This document shows, one piece after another, positions 57,210 through 64,000 of a stretch of 64,000 nucleotides of DNA. The translations under genes were made by a program, and so were the position numbers. Position 1 is the stretch's first letter. Each line of letters begins with the position of its first letter. The stretch is from Halorussus limi (lineage in GTDB: Archaea; Halobacteriota; Halobacteria; Halobacteriales; Haladaptataceae). Where the stretch lies: NCBI RefSeq assembly GCF_023238205.1, contig NZ_CP096661.1:1-64000 (forward strand). Reading direction: 5' to 3'. A model generated the notes under the pieces. The model saw only the letters and a program-made list of their open reading frames with translations. It had not been told where the DNA came from and searched no databases.

Positions 57210-58361
57210 ATGGAGTCACGTCCCGCACGCGGATACCTCGACCTGCTGGTCGCGTTCGGCCTGCTGGCGGCGGCGGCCGCCGCGACCGCGCTCTCGCTCG
57301 ACGGCATCGCCCGCTTCGTCCTCCTGATTCCGACGGTCGTGTTCCTGCCGGGGTACGCCGTCGTCGCCCTCGTCTACCCGACCCGCGGGTCGCCGCCCGA
57401 GGAGTCGACCATCGGGCCGACAGGCACCGGTCTCCGAACGGCGTTCTCGCGCGGCGACCACGGCATCGGCGGCGTCGAGCGCGTCGTCCTCGCGGTTCTC
57501 TGGACCGTTATCGTGGTTCCGGCGGTCGCACTCGCGGTCCACTTCTCGCCGTTCCCCATCGCGGCGCGGCCGATTCAGGTCGGCGTCTTCGGCGCGACGG
57601 CCGTCCTGCTGGTCTGCGCGGCGGTGAGTCGCGCCCGACAGTCCCCGGACGACCGGTTCGCGCCCGGCGTCCCCTCGCCGTCGGACCTGTTCGGCGAGTC
57701 GTCGTCCGGGTTCCGGACCGGTTCGCCGACGCTCGGGACGCCCTCGAAGGCCTCCCGCCCGTGGTCGGGGATACTCGTCGCGGTGAGTCTGCTCGTCCTC
57801 GCGTCGTCGGTCGGGTACGCGCTCGTCGCGCCGCCCGCCGACGAGGGGTTCACCGAACTCTACGTCCAGTCAGGAAACGTCACCGACGAGACCACCGCGC
57901 TCTACCCCTCGACGCTGACCCGCGGCCGGTCCCAACCGCTCGACTTCGCGGTCGTCAACCGAGAGGGTTCGACCGTCGAGTACGGCTACGCGGTCGAACT
58001 CCAGCGCGTCGAGCGGTCCGGCGCGGCGGGCGCGAACGCGTCGGTCGCCGACGACGGTTCTGCCGGTACGAAGGGCGCAAACGACTCGGTCGAAGTCGTT
58101 GCCGAGACAGAGGTGGACCGCGGGAGCTTCGAACTCGCCGCCGGGGAGACCCGGAACCTAACCGCGCAAATCACCCCGCAGGCGACCGGCGACGACCTCC
58201 GAATCGTCGTCCTCGTCTACCGCGGCGACCCGCCGCAGGACCCGAGTCTCGACACCGCCTACCGGTCGCTCCGGCTTCCGGTCGAAGTCGCGGCCGGCGG
58301 CGACGGCGCGAACGGTAGCGCCGCGCGCCGGACACCGCGAGTCCCGCGGGGAGACGGCTGA
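57210..58361 (+). CDS. DUF1616 membrane protein
   Basis: A 383-residue protein. Four helices in the first 215 residues (GYLDLLVAFGLLAAAAAA, RFVLLIPTVVFLPGYAVVALVYP, VVLAVLWTVIVVPAVALAV, VGVFGATAVLLVCAAVS) and a fifth near 190-210 are followed by an external beta-rich domain with several NxT/S sequons (about 220-350). PGYAVVALVYP is the DUF1616 hallmark. The family is common in archaeal surface clusters, possibly for glycoprotein processing. It overlaps the next gene by one base. Confidence 0.9.
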   Translation: MESRPARGYLDLLVAFGLLAAAAAATALSLDGIARFVLLIPTVVFLPGYAVVALVYPTRGSPPEESTIGPTGTGLRTAFSRGDHGIGGVERVVLAVLWTVIVVPAVALAVHFSPFPIAARPIQVGVFGATAVLLVCAAVSRARQSPDDRFAPGVPSPSDLFGESSSGFRTGSPTLGTPSKASRPWSGILVAVSLLVLASSVGYALVAPPADEGFTELYVQSGNVTDETTALYPSTLTRGRSQPLDFAVVNREGSTVEYGYAVELQRVERSGAAGANASVADDGSAGTKGANDSVEVVAETEVDRGSFELAAGETRNLTAQITPQATGDDLRIVVLVYRGDPPQDPSLDTAYRSLRLPVEVAAGGDGANGSAARRTPRVPRGDG

Positions 58362-58939
58362 TGTGGCCGTGGGAACACGCCGCCTTCGGCTACCTGCTGG
58401 TCTCGCTGTGGTGGCACCTCCGGCGCGGCGAGTCGCCCGACGGTCGAATCGCGCTCGCGGCCGGATTCGGCGCGGTCTTCCCCGACCTCGTGGACAAGCC
58501 GCTCTCGTGGACGCTCGGGGTGTTTCCGTCGGGTTACGCCGTCGCCCACTCGGCGTTCGTCTTCCCGGCGTTCGCGGCGGCGCTCTGGTTGGCCGCCCGG
58601 CGGCGAAACGCGGCGGGGGCGGCGACCGCGTTTCTCGTCGGCCACGCCTCCCACCTCGCCGGCGACGTGGTCTACCCCTTCCTGCTGGGCGACGAGTTGG
58701 CGGTCGAGGCGGTGCTGTGGCCCGCGGTCGTCTCGTCGGCCTCGCCGACCGAGGCGGGCCTGGTCGCCCGGACGCTGTTCTACCTCCGAGCGTGGCTGGT
58801 CCGACTATGGGCGCTCGAGTTCGGTCCCCTGCTCGCCTTCGAACTCGCGCTCGTCGGGGTCGTCGCCGCGGTCTGGTTGTACGACGGCGCGCCGGTCCTC
58901 GCGGAGTGCCGGACGCTGTTGGCGGGTCGGTCCGAGTAG
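58361..58939 (+). CDS. Membrane-bound metal-dependent hydrolase (YdjM-like)
   Basis: A 192-residue integral membrane protein of the PF04307 type. Conserved His/Asp pairs in helices are WEHAAFGYLL, AVFPDLVDKPLS, VAHSAFVFP and GHASHLAGDVVYP. These residues are thought to hold a metal. The ATG starts on the last base of the DUF1616 stop, so they are translationally coupled. The substrate is unknown. Confidence 0.87.
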   Translation: MWPWEHAAFGYLLVSLWWHLRRGESPDGRIALAAGFGAVFPDLVDKPLSWTLGVFPSGYAVAHSAFVFPAFAAALWLAARRRNAAGAATAFLVGHASHLAGDVVYPFLLGDELAVEAVLWPAVVSSASPTEAGLVARTLFYLRAWLVRLWALEFGPLLAFELALVGVVAAVWLYDGAPVLAECRTLLAGRSE

Positions 58940-59043
58940 CCCGTCGGCACGGTGCGAGTCGCGTCGGGACGGTGACGACTTTTCTCCCGAAATCCTGCTT
59001 GGCAACTGTTGTGCAACCGTTCAGCGCCGGAAACGGTCGCCCC

Positions 59044-59051
59044 GATATAAC
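59044..59051 (+). promoter_or_regulatory. TATA-like box of the second beta-helix gene
   Basis: GATATAAC lies 27-34 nt upstream of the ATG at 59078, giving a leaderless transcript. It supports this start. Confidence 0.55.
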
Positions 59052-59077
59052 GGCGCCTCGCGAGACTGCCGAGGTGG

Positions 59078-60637
59078 ATGTCTCCCGAAGACGACACTCC
59101 GAAACAGTCGAGTAGGCGTCGATTTCTGGCGACCGCCGTCGCCACAGCGACCGCCGCGACGGCCACTTCGTCGGCGGTCACCGGGTCGAAAGCAACTGCG
59201 CCGGGCGAACTCTCCAGTCGCGGCGCGGCCCTGTCCAGCGAGTACGACACCGTCGTCGACGTGACCGAGGCCGGCGCGGACGACACCGGGAACGAACCGA
59301 TCAACTCGGTACTGAATCGGCTCTGCAACGACGGAGCCACCGACACGCTGCTCCGGTTCCCGCCGGGGACCTACGCGATGGACGAGATGTTCCGACTCGT
59401 CGCGTACGACCGCGTCGGGTTCGTCGGCGACGACGCGACCGTCGTGCCGACCGCCGACTTCGACGACAGCGCGCCGTGGCTGTTCCGCCTCGGCGTCCTC
59501 GCGGACCCCGGCCGAGACCTGCTGTTCGAGGGCTTCACGTTCGACTTCACGGCCCCCGACACCGGGATGCGGGCGCTCGAAGCCCAAGTCACCGACGGAC
59601 TCGCCGTCCGCGACGTGAACGTCGTCGGCTTCCACGACGGCGGCACGCTCGGTCCGGCGATGTTCGACGTTCTCGACCCCGACGGGTGGGGTACCGTCGA
59701 GCGGTTCCGCGCGCCCGACGGCGGCGCGTACTCCGCGAACACCGACGGGAACATCGCTGTCGGGCCGACCGGCGTGCTGGTGAGTCCCTACCACCGCGGC
59801 ACGCTCCGTCTGCGGGACCTCGAAGTCGGCGGCTTCCCCGACAACGGTCTCTACGCGGACACACCCGACGGCCGGGTACTGGTCGAGGGCGGACGCTACC
59901 GGAACAGCAACGTCGCCAGCGTCCGCGTCGCGGGCGACGGAAGCCGCGTCCGGGGGACTCGCATCGAAGTGACACACAACCGACCGGAGGACGTGAACCA
60001 GCGCGGCCTCCGCCTCGACGCGGGCGCGGACCTCCGAGTCGAGAACGTCGGCATCGAACTGACCCGGCCCAACGGCTACGCGCTCTCGGTCCAAGACGAG
60101 GTGGAGTCGGCCCGCATCGAAGGGGTGAACGTCGCGGTGGCGGACCGACCCAACACTGCGATGGTGGTCGCGCCGACCGCGAACCGCGTCACCGTCGCCG
60201 ACAGCGAGATTCACCTCGGCGGCGGCGGGTACGCTCTCGCCGCCTTCGGCGACGCGCCCGGCCCAGTGGTCGCCCGGAACCTGTCGGTCTACGGGTGGGC
60301 GACCGGCGGCGCGGGACGCCCGGCCGTCCTCTGTCACCGCGACCACTGCGAGTTCCACGACCTCGCGGTGTACCAACCCGGCGAGGACCGCCGCGCCATC
60401 GACGTTCGGGGCGACGACTGCCTCGTCTCGGGCGGGACCTACATGGCGAGCGACACTCCGCTGTACAACACCGGTTCGCGGACCCGGTTCGAGGGCGTCA
60501 CCGCCGACTCGTGGGGCGACTCCCCCGCGCTCTACCTGCTCGACGGCGACGGCGTCGAGGTGGTCGACTGCGACCTCTCGGGCGGCGTCCGGACCGGCGG
60601 TGGCACCTTTGCCACTCGAAGCGGTAATTCGACGTAG
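59078..60637 (+). CDS. Tat-exported right-handed beta-helix protein (2)
   Basis: A 519-residue protein with a clear Tat signal, SSRRRFLATAVATATAATAT. The mature beta-helix carries the same succession of repeats as the protein at 55512 (YDTVVDVTEAGADDTG, APDTGMRALEAQVTDGL, GGFPDNGLYAD, CEFHDLAVYQPGEDRRAIDV), so they are diverged paralogues. About 30% of blocks look shared by eye. Both probably act at the cell surface; the ligand is unknown. Confidence 0.87.
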   Translation: MSPEDDTPKQSSRRRFLATAVATATAATATSSAVTGSKATAPGELSSRGAALSSEYDTVVDVTEAGADDTGNEPINSVLNRLCNDGATDTLLRFPPGTYAMDEMFRLVAYDRVGFVGDDATVVPTADFDDSAPWLFRLGVLADPGRDLLFEGFTFDFTAPDTGMRALEAQVTDGLAVRDVNVVGFHDGGTLGPAMFDVLDPDGWGTVERFRAPDGGAYSANTDGNIAVGPTGVLVSPYHRGTLRLRDLEVGGFPDNGLYADTPDGRVLVEGGRYRNSNVASVRVAGDGSRVRGTRIEVTHNRPEDVNQRGLRLDAGADLRVENVGIELTRPNGYALSVQDEVESARIEGVNVAVADRPNTAMVVAPTANRVTVADSEIHLGGGGYALAAFGDAPGPVVARNLSVYGWATGGAGRPAVLCHRDHCEFHDLAVYQPGEDRRAIDVRGDDCLVSGGTYMASDTPLYNTGSRTRFEGVTADSWGDSPALYLLDGDGVEVVDCDLSGGVRTGGGTFATRSGNST

Positions 60638-60763
60638 AAGCGAGCGATTTCCCCATCCCGACCGACGCGGCAAACGACGACCGCGACGAATCGACTCGTC
60701 GCGGCCGACCGCTCTCGGCGTCTCTCGTTCACTCTCGCTCAGGTCAGCCTTTCCCGATGTCGC

Positions 60764-61921
60764 TTATTCGCCCTCGCTACCTCGGTCGTCGTCGCTCGCG
60801 GGGTCGCACTTCGGCGGTTCGTCGCCGCCCTCGACTCGCACGGTCCCGGAGGCGGTCTCCGTTCTCCCGTTCTCGCCGACCGCCGTAACCGTGACGCCGT
60901 AGCTACCTCTCTCGTCGTAACTGTGTTCGACCGTCCGGTTATCGGTGGTCTCGTCTGCGTCGCCGTCGCCGTCGAAGTCCCACTCGTAGGTCGCGTTCTC
61001 GCCGTCGTCCGCGAAGCCGCTGGCCTCGAACCTCACCGTCTCGCCGGGGTTGACCTCCTCGGCCGAGACCGAGAGCGCGCCCTCCGAGCGGTTCACGCCG
61101 TCGCCCGACCCGTCGCCGTCGTCCGGCGAATCGTCGCCGTCCGACCCGTCGCTCCCCGAACAGCTACCTTTTCGGATAGTGACGGGTTCGCCCTTGTCGA
61201 GTGCGAACTCCTCGCCGGTGCCCGAGCGGAGGTGCCACTCCTCGACGTCGTCGGTGGCGAACCGCCACGGATTGCTCCGGTTCCGGTAGGCCCACGAGTT
61301 CTCGCCCCACTCGGCGTCGACGGTGATGGCGTCGAACTCGCCGGAGATACCGCGGACCGCCGCGCCGTCGGTCCGGCCGTCGCCCCACATCCAGTGGAGC
61401 GTGGAGTTGGTCTCGCCGTGGACGAAGTTGTCGTCGCGGTTCGGGTAGTCGTCGTCCTCGACGGCCCACACGCGGTCGGCGGGTAGGCCGGAGACCGAGA
61501 AGGAGGCCGCGCCGCCCCGCGACGAGTCGAGTTCGTCGTGGAGCATTACGAGGCTCAGTCCCTGTTCGCCCTCGTAGACGAAGAGGTGACTGACCTGATT
61601 CTGCTGAATCGCTCGGGACCGCTCGCCGTACGACCCGTACAGCGTGCCTGCCCCCGACCGGTAGCCGTAGAACTCCGAGACGGTTCGGTTCCCGTCGCCC
61701 AGCGCCGTGATTTCGTAGCACTCCTCGCCCTGCACGACGTGGAACGTCTGCCCGGCGGTTCCGGCGTTTCCGGCCGTCCGGTCTTCGTTTCCGGCCGTTT
61801 CGTCGGTAGTTCCGACATCGACTGTCCCCGAACCCGCTCCGGGTCCGGTGGCGACCGCTCCGAACGACGAGACGAGCAGGAGCGCGACGAGCAGGACGCT
61901 CGTCGTCTTCGCGGTCGTCAC
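60764..61921 (-). CDS. Secreted PKD-domain protein
   Basis: A 385-residue protein starting at GTG 61921. A Sec-type signal (TTSVLLVALLLVSSFGAVA) is followed by an uncharacterised beta-rich domain (about 60-265) with QGEECYEITALGDG and a Trp-rich region. An acidic Asp/Ser/Gly linker leads to one PKD domain (about 280-365, with YEWDFDGDGDADETTDN and SYDERGSYGVTVTA). It ends in an acidic hydrophilic tail with CDP. No membrane anchor is seen at the C-terminus. The N-terminal domain occurs in other haloarchaeal surface proteins as far as I recall. Confidence 0.83.
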   Translation of the reverse strand: MTTAKTTSVLLVALLLVSSFGAVATGPGAGSGTVDVGTTDETAGNEDRTAGNAGTAGQTFHVVQGEECYEITALGDGNRTVSEFYGYRSGAGTLYGSYGERSRAIQQNQVSHLFVYEGEQGLSLVMLHDELDSSRGGAASFSVSGLPADRVWAVEDDDYPNRDDNFVHGETNSTLHWMWGDGRTDGAAVRGISGEFDAITVDAEWGENSWAYRNRSNPWRFATDDVEEWHLRSGTGEEFALDKGEPVTIRKGSCSGSDGSDGDDSPDDGDGSGDGVNRSEGALSVSAEEVNPGETVRFEASGFADDGENATYEWDFDGDGDADETTDNRTVEHSYDERGSYGVTVTAVGENGRTETASGTVRVEGGDEPPKCDPASDDDRGSEGE

Positions 61922-62343
61922 GTCGAGGTTCCTCCGCTGAGTCGCGTCGCTCTATCTCCGCAGCGCCGCGTCGTGTCGTTTCTGCGGGTTCGCGTTGTGC
62001 TGTCTCTGCCGAGTCGCGTTTCGTGGTCCGTGTGCGTCGAACGTATCATGTCGAGTTGGCTGTCGTGAAGCTCGAATTCTCGCGCGTTGCGTCGGTCGTA
62101 CTCGGTGATTCGGTCACGGCATCGAACTCCACGTTCCGGGGTAGCGATATTTACTATCCGACGTCTAAGCCGTTGGAAGGCGGGGTCTACGGCCTGCAAC
62201 GGTCGAAATCTTTCTCGGGCGCGGTCGGCCGCTCCCCGCCGATTCGACTCCCGCCCGTGACGCCTCGTTCCTCGACACCGTCGCCTTGCACCCGACTTAG
62301 CCGGTCGGTAGTAATGGCCGTCGGGTGCCTACGTCCCGAGAAG
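61922..62343. other. Intergenic region, about 420 bp
   Basis: It separates the PKD gene from the glycosyltransferase. An AT-rich element near 62146-62162 (GATATTTACTATCC) could be a promoter, though it is about 180 bp from the ATG. An open frame here continues into the glycosyltransferase in frame, but it reads as non-conserved sequence and is not counted. Confidence 0.4.
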
Positions 62344-63303
62344 ATGCCCACAGTTTCGGTCGTCATCCCGACGTACAACCGTGCGGAACTGCTGACCAGA
62401 GCCATCGACAGCGTCCTCGCTCAGACCTACGACGACTTCGAACTCGTCGTCGTGGACGACGGTTCGACCGACGACACCGAGGCGGTCGTCACCGGTTACG
62501 ACGACGACCGGGTGCGCTACCTCGCCCACGAGACCAACCGCGGCGCGAACCCGGCGCGGAACACCGGCATCGAGGCCGCCGAGGGCGAGTACGTCGCCTT
62601 CCTCGACTCGGACGACGAGTGGCGACCCCGAAAGCTCGACGCCCAACTCGACCGACTCTCGGGCACCGGCGACGAGTGGGTCGCGGTCTACTGCGACTAC
62701 GAGGTCACGGTACCCGGCGCGTCCGGACTGATTCGAGAGGCCGCCGCCGACCTTCTGGCGACGGACGACGGAGAGGCGGTCGTCGAGGGCGGCGAGGACC
62801 TCGTCGGCCCGACGCTGGCCGACACGCTTCACACCGGGGCCGGGTCGACGCTGCTCGTCCGGACCGAAGTCGCCCGCCGAATCGACGGCTTCGACGAGGA
62901 CCTCGACTGGTTTCAGGACCCCGACTTCCTGCTCCGGGTCCTGCTGGAGGGGAACCTCGCGCACGTCCCCGAACCGCTGGTCGTGCGCCACTACTCGGGG
63001 TCGCCCGACGCCGACACCGCCGCGGCGGCCGACGAGGAGTTCCTCGACAAGCACGCCGACTCGGTCCGGCGCGCCGAGCGCGACGGCTACGACGTTCGGG
63101 GCGCTCACGACCTCGTCCTCGCCAAGTACTACCTCCGGGAGGGCCGGTTCCTGCGAGGGCTGGCGAAGCTACGGACCGCCTCGGCTGGCCCGCGACAGGT
63201 TCCATCGCTCGCGTGGTTCGCCGCGACCGGGAGTCGGCGCGGGCGCTCGGCGATGCTCGCGGCGCTCGCGATGGCGGTGCTGGTCGCTCGGCGGAGTCGG
63301 TAG
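62344..63303 (+). CDS. Family 2 glycosyltransferase
   Basis: A 319-residue GT-A enzyme. VSVVIPTYNRAELLTRAIDS opens the Rossmann core, with VVVDDGSTDDTE at the UDP-binding site and AFLDSDDEWRP at the metal-binding DxD-type motif. HTGAGSTLLVRTEVARRI and FQDPDFLLRVL (acidic catalytic region) follow. ATG 62344 is chosen because the GT2 core begins two residues later; ATG 62314 is an alternative. It transfers sugars in glycoprotein or lipid-linked glycan assembly, fitting the surface-protein neighbourhood. Confidence 0.92.
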   Translation: MPTVSVVIPTYNRAELLTRAIDSVLAQTYDDFELVVVDDGSTDDTEAVVTGYDDDRVRYLAHETNRGANPARNTGIEAAEGEYVAFLDSDDEWRPRKLDAQLDRLSGTGDEWVAVYCDYEVTVPGASGLIREAAADLLATDDGEAVVEGGEDLVGPTLADTLHTGAGSTLLVRTEVARRIDGFDEDLDWFQDPDFLLRVLLEGNLAHVPEPLVVRHYSGSPDADTAAAADEEFLDKHADSVRRAERDGYDVRGAHDLVLAKYYLREGRFLRGLAKLRTASAGPRQVPSLAWFAATGSRRGRSAMLAALAMAVLVARRSR

Positions 63304-63559
63304 CGGGTCCGAGTCGGTTTCGTACTTTCGCCCTTATTTTGGAAACACAGAGTGAGCTTTGGGACGTAGAAATATTTCTCAGGAGTGGGTAGAAACTGCT
63401 AACAGCGGTATCGAGTTATTCGTGTAGAAATGCGCTCACGCCCCGTTTCGACGAAACCACTCGAACGACGAGGTGTCCGTCGCGTCAAATCCGGAAAACG
63501 TCCAATCGCGGAAAACGGGGGAACGCCACCCGGACCGAGAAACCGTTCGACGGACTCGA
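63304..63559. other. Intergenic region, no gene seen
   Basis: An AT-rich portion near 63335-63400 is probably the terminator or promoter zone. No supported gene was found. Confidence 0.35.
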
Positions 63560-64000
63560 CTACCAGAACTGACCGCCGACGAGGCGACCGAGCAGACTGT
63601 CGGTGTCGGAACTGTCGTCGGTCCCGTTCGCGGTCGTCGTCCGGTTCGTCGTGGTCGTCGTCCGGTTCGTCGTGGTCGTCTCGTCCAGATTTATCATCGA
63701 CTCGGTCGTGGTCGTCGTGCCGTTCTCCGTCGCAGTTCCATTTACCGTCGTCCCGTTCATCGTGGTCGTGCCGTTGGGGGCCGTCGTGGTGTTCCCGGCG
63801 GTCCCGTTGGTCGTTCCGGCGTCGGCGGTGACGGTCGTCTCGGCGAACGACGACAGTTTGCCTTCGACCTCGTAACTCGGCGTGCCGACGGTGACGGTGT
63901 CGGACCCCGAGACGGACCCGGACGCGAACTCGACGGCGTAAGAGCCGTCGGCGGCTATCTCCGCGCCCGCCACGCGGTCGGTCCGGCTATCGTAGACGTA
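63560..64000 (-). CDS. Thr/Asn-rich secreted or surface protein, 5-prime end outside window
   Basis: A partial gene whose frame runs off the right edge. The visible 146 codons begin ...YVYDSRTDRVAGAEIAADG and hold a beta-rich segment with VTVGTPSYEVEG, then a low-complexity Thr/Asn region full of NGT, NRT and NTT N-glycosylation sequons. The C-terminus SLLGRLVGGQFW has no membrane anchor. It is likely an extracellular glycoprotein. Confidence 0.75.
   Translation of the reverse strand, partial: YVYDSRTDRVAGAEIAADGSYAVEFASGSVSGSDTVTVGTPSYEVEGKLSSFAETTVTADAGTTNGTAGNTTTAPNGTTTMNGTTVNGTATENGTTTTTESMINLDETTTTNRTTTTTNRTTTANGTDDSSDTDSLLGRLVGGQFW

Noticed and set aside
1-64000. tRNA, rRNA or other standard RNA genes
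   Set aside because: No cloverleaf-like or rRNA-like segment was recognised by eye; a covariance-model scan would be needed to exclude small RNAs.

Overview
The window is haloarchaeal DNA (class Halobacteria). The coding sequence is GC-rich, and the proteins are strongly acidic and poor in lysine. Many start codons lie about 25-30 nt from a TATA-like element with no leader (leaderless transcripts). Exported proteins carry twin-arginine (Tat) signals, and several genes belong to haloarchaea-specific families (RdfA, archaea-specific SMC-like protein, HalOD1, DUF7344-type winged helix, Orc1/Cdc6 with origin boxes, haloarchaeal glucose dehydrogenase). No rRNA, tRNA or CRISPR array is visible. A ParA gene behind iterons, an integrase, a transposase remnant and a second Orc1/Cdc6-linked origin suggest a megaplasmid or secondary chromosome; this is an inference.

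Layout. 0-1.5 kb: two arrays of 13-bp iterons, a ParA ATPase and a translationally coupled small partner. 1.7-4.5 kb: tyrosine recombinase, AT-rich spacer with inverted repeats, truncated transposase and a HAD hydrolase. 4.6-10.2 kb: type 2 isopentenyl-diphosphate isomerase, two regulatory or hypothetical genes, and an SMC-like/RdfA pair. 10.8-39.9 kb: the main catabolic island (below). 40.5-46 kb: cytochrome P450, VapBC-type toxin-antitoxin, Orc1/Cdc6 and an adjacent replication origin with five origin-recognition boxes, then an aldo-keto reductase. 46.6-50.4 kb: small regulators, a MoxR ATPase and a frameshifted HalOD1 gene. 50.5-54.2 kb: a four-gene DUF4129/DUF58 membrane cluster. 54.3-64 kb: surface and secreted proteins (histidine-rich lipoprotein, two paralogous beta-helix proteins, DUF1616, PKD protein, glycosyltransferase, Thr-rich surface protein running off the end).

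The catabolic island looks like a complete programme for eating bacterial cell wall and chitin, in an organism whose lineage makes no murein. An IclR regulator is followed by two Tat-exported GH18 chitinases and a Tat-exported Amidase_2 (N-acetylmuramoyl-L-alanine amidase). A five-component oligopeptide-type ABC importer with a Tat lipoprotein receptor would bring in fragments. Signal-less, hence probably cytoplasmic, NamZ (exo-N-acetylmuramidase), NagZ (GH3) and an AmiE-like serine hydrolase reproduce the Bacillus muropeptide rescue set. An anhydro-MurNAc kinase (AnmK) and a HAD phosphatase would handle muramic acid. The right half adds an enolase-superfamily enzyme, a PIG-L deacetylase, a SelA-like PLP enzyme, a glucose-dehydrogenase homologue and RidA. 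These fit a non-phosphorylating oxidative route: amino sugar, then aldonate, then 2-keto-3-deoxy acid plus ammonia. No MurQ etherase is seen. The assignment of families is well supported by motifs; the pathway is inferred from gene content.
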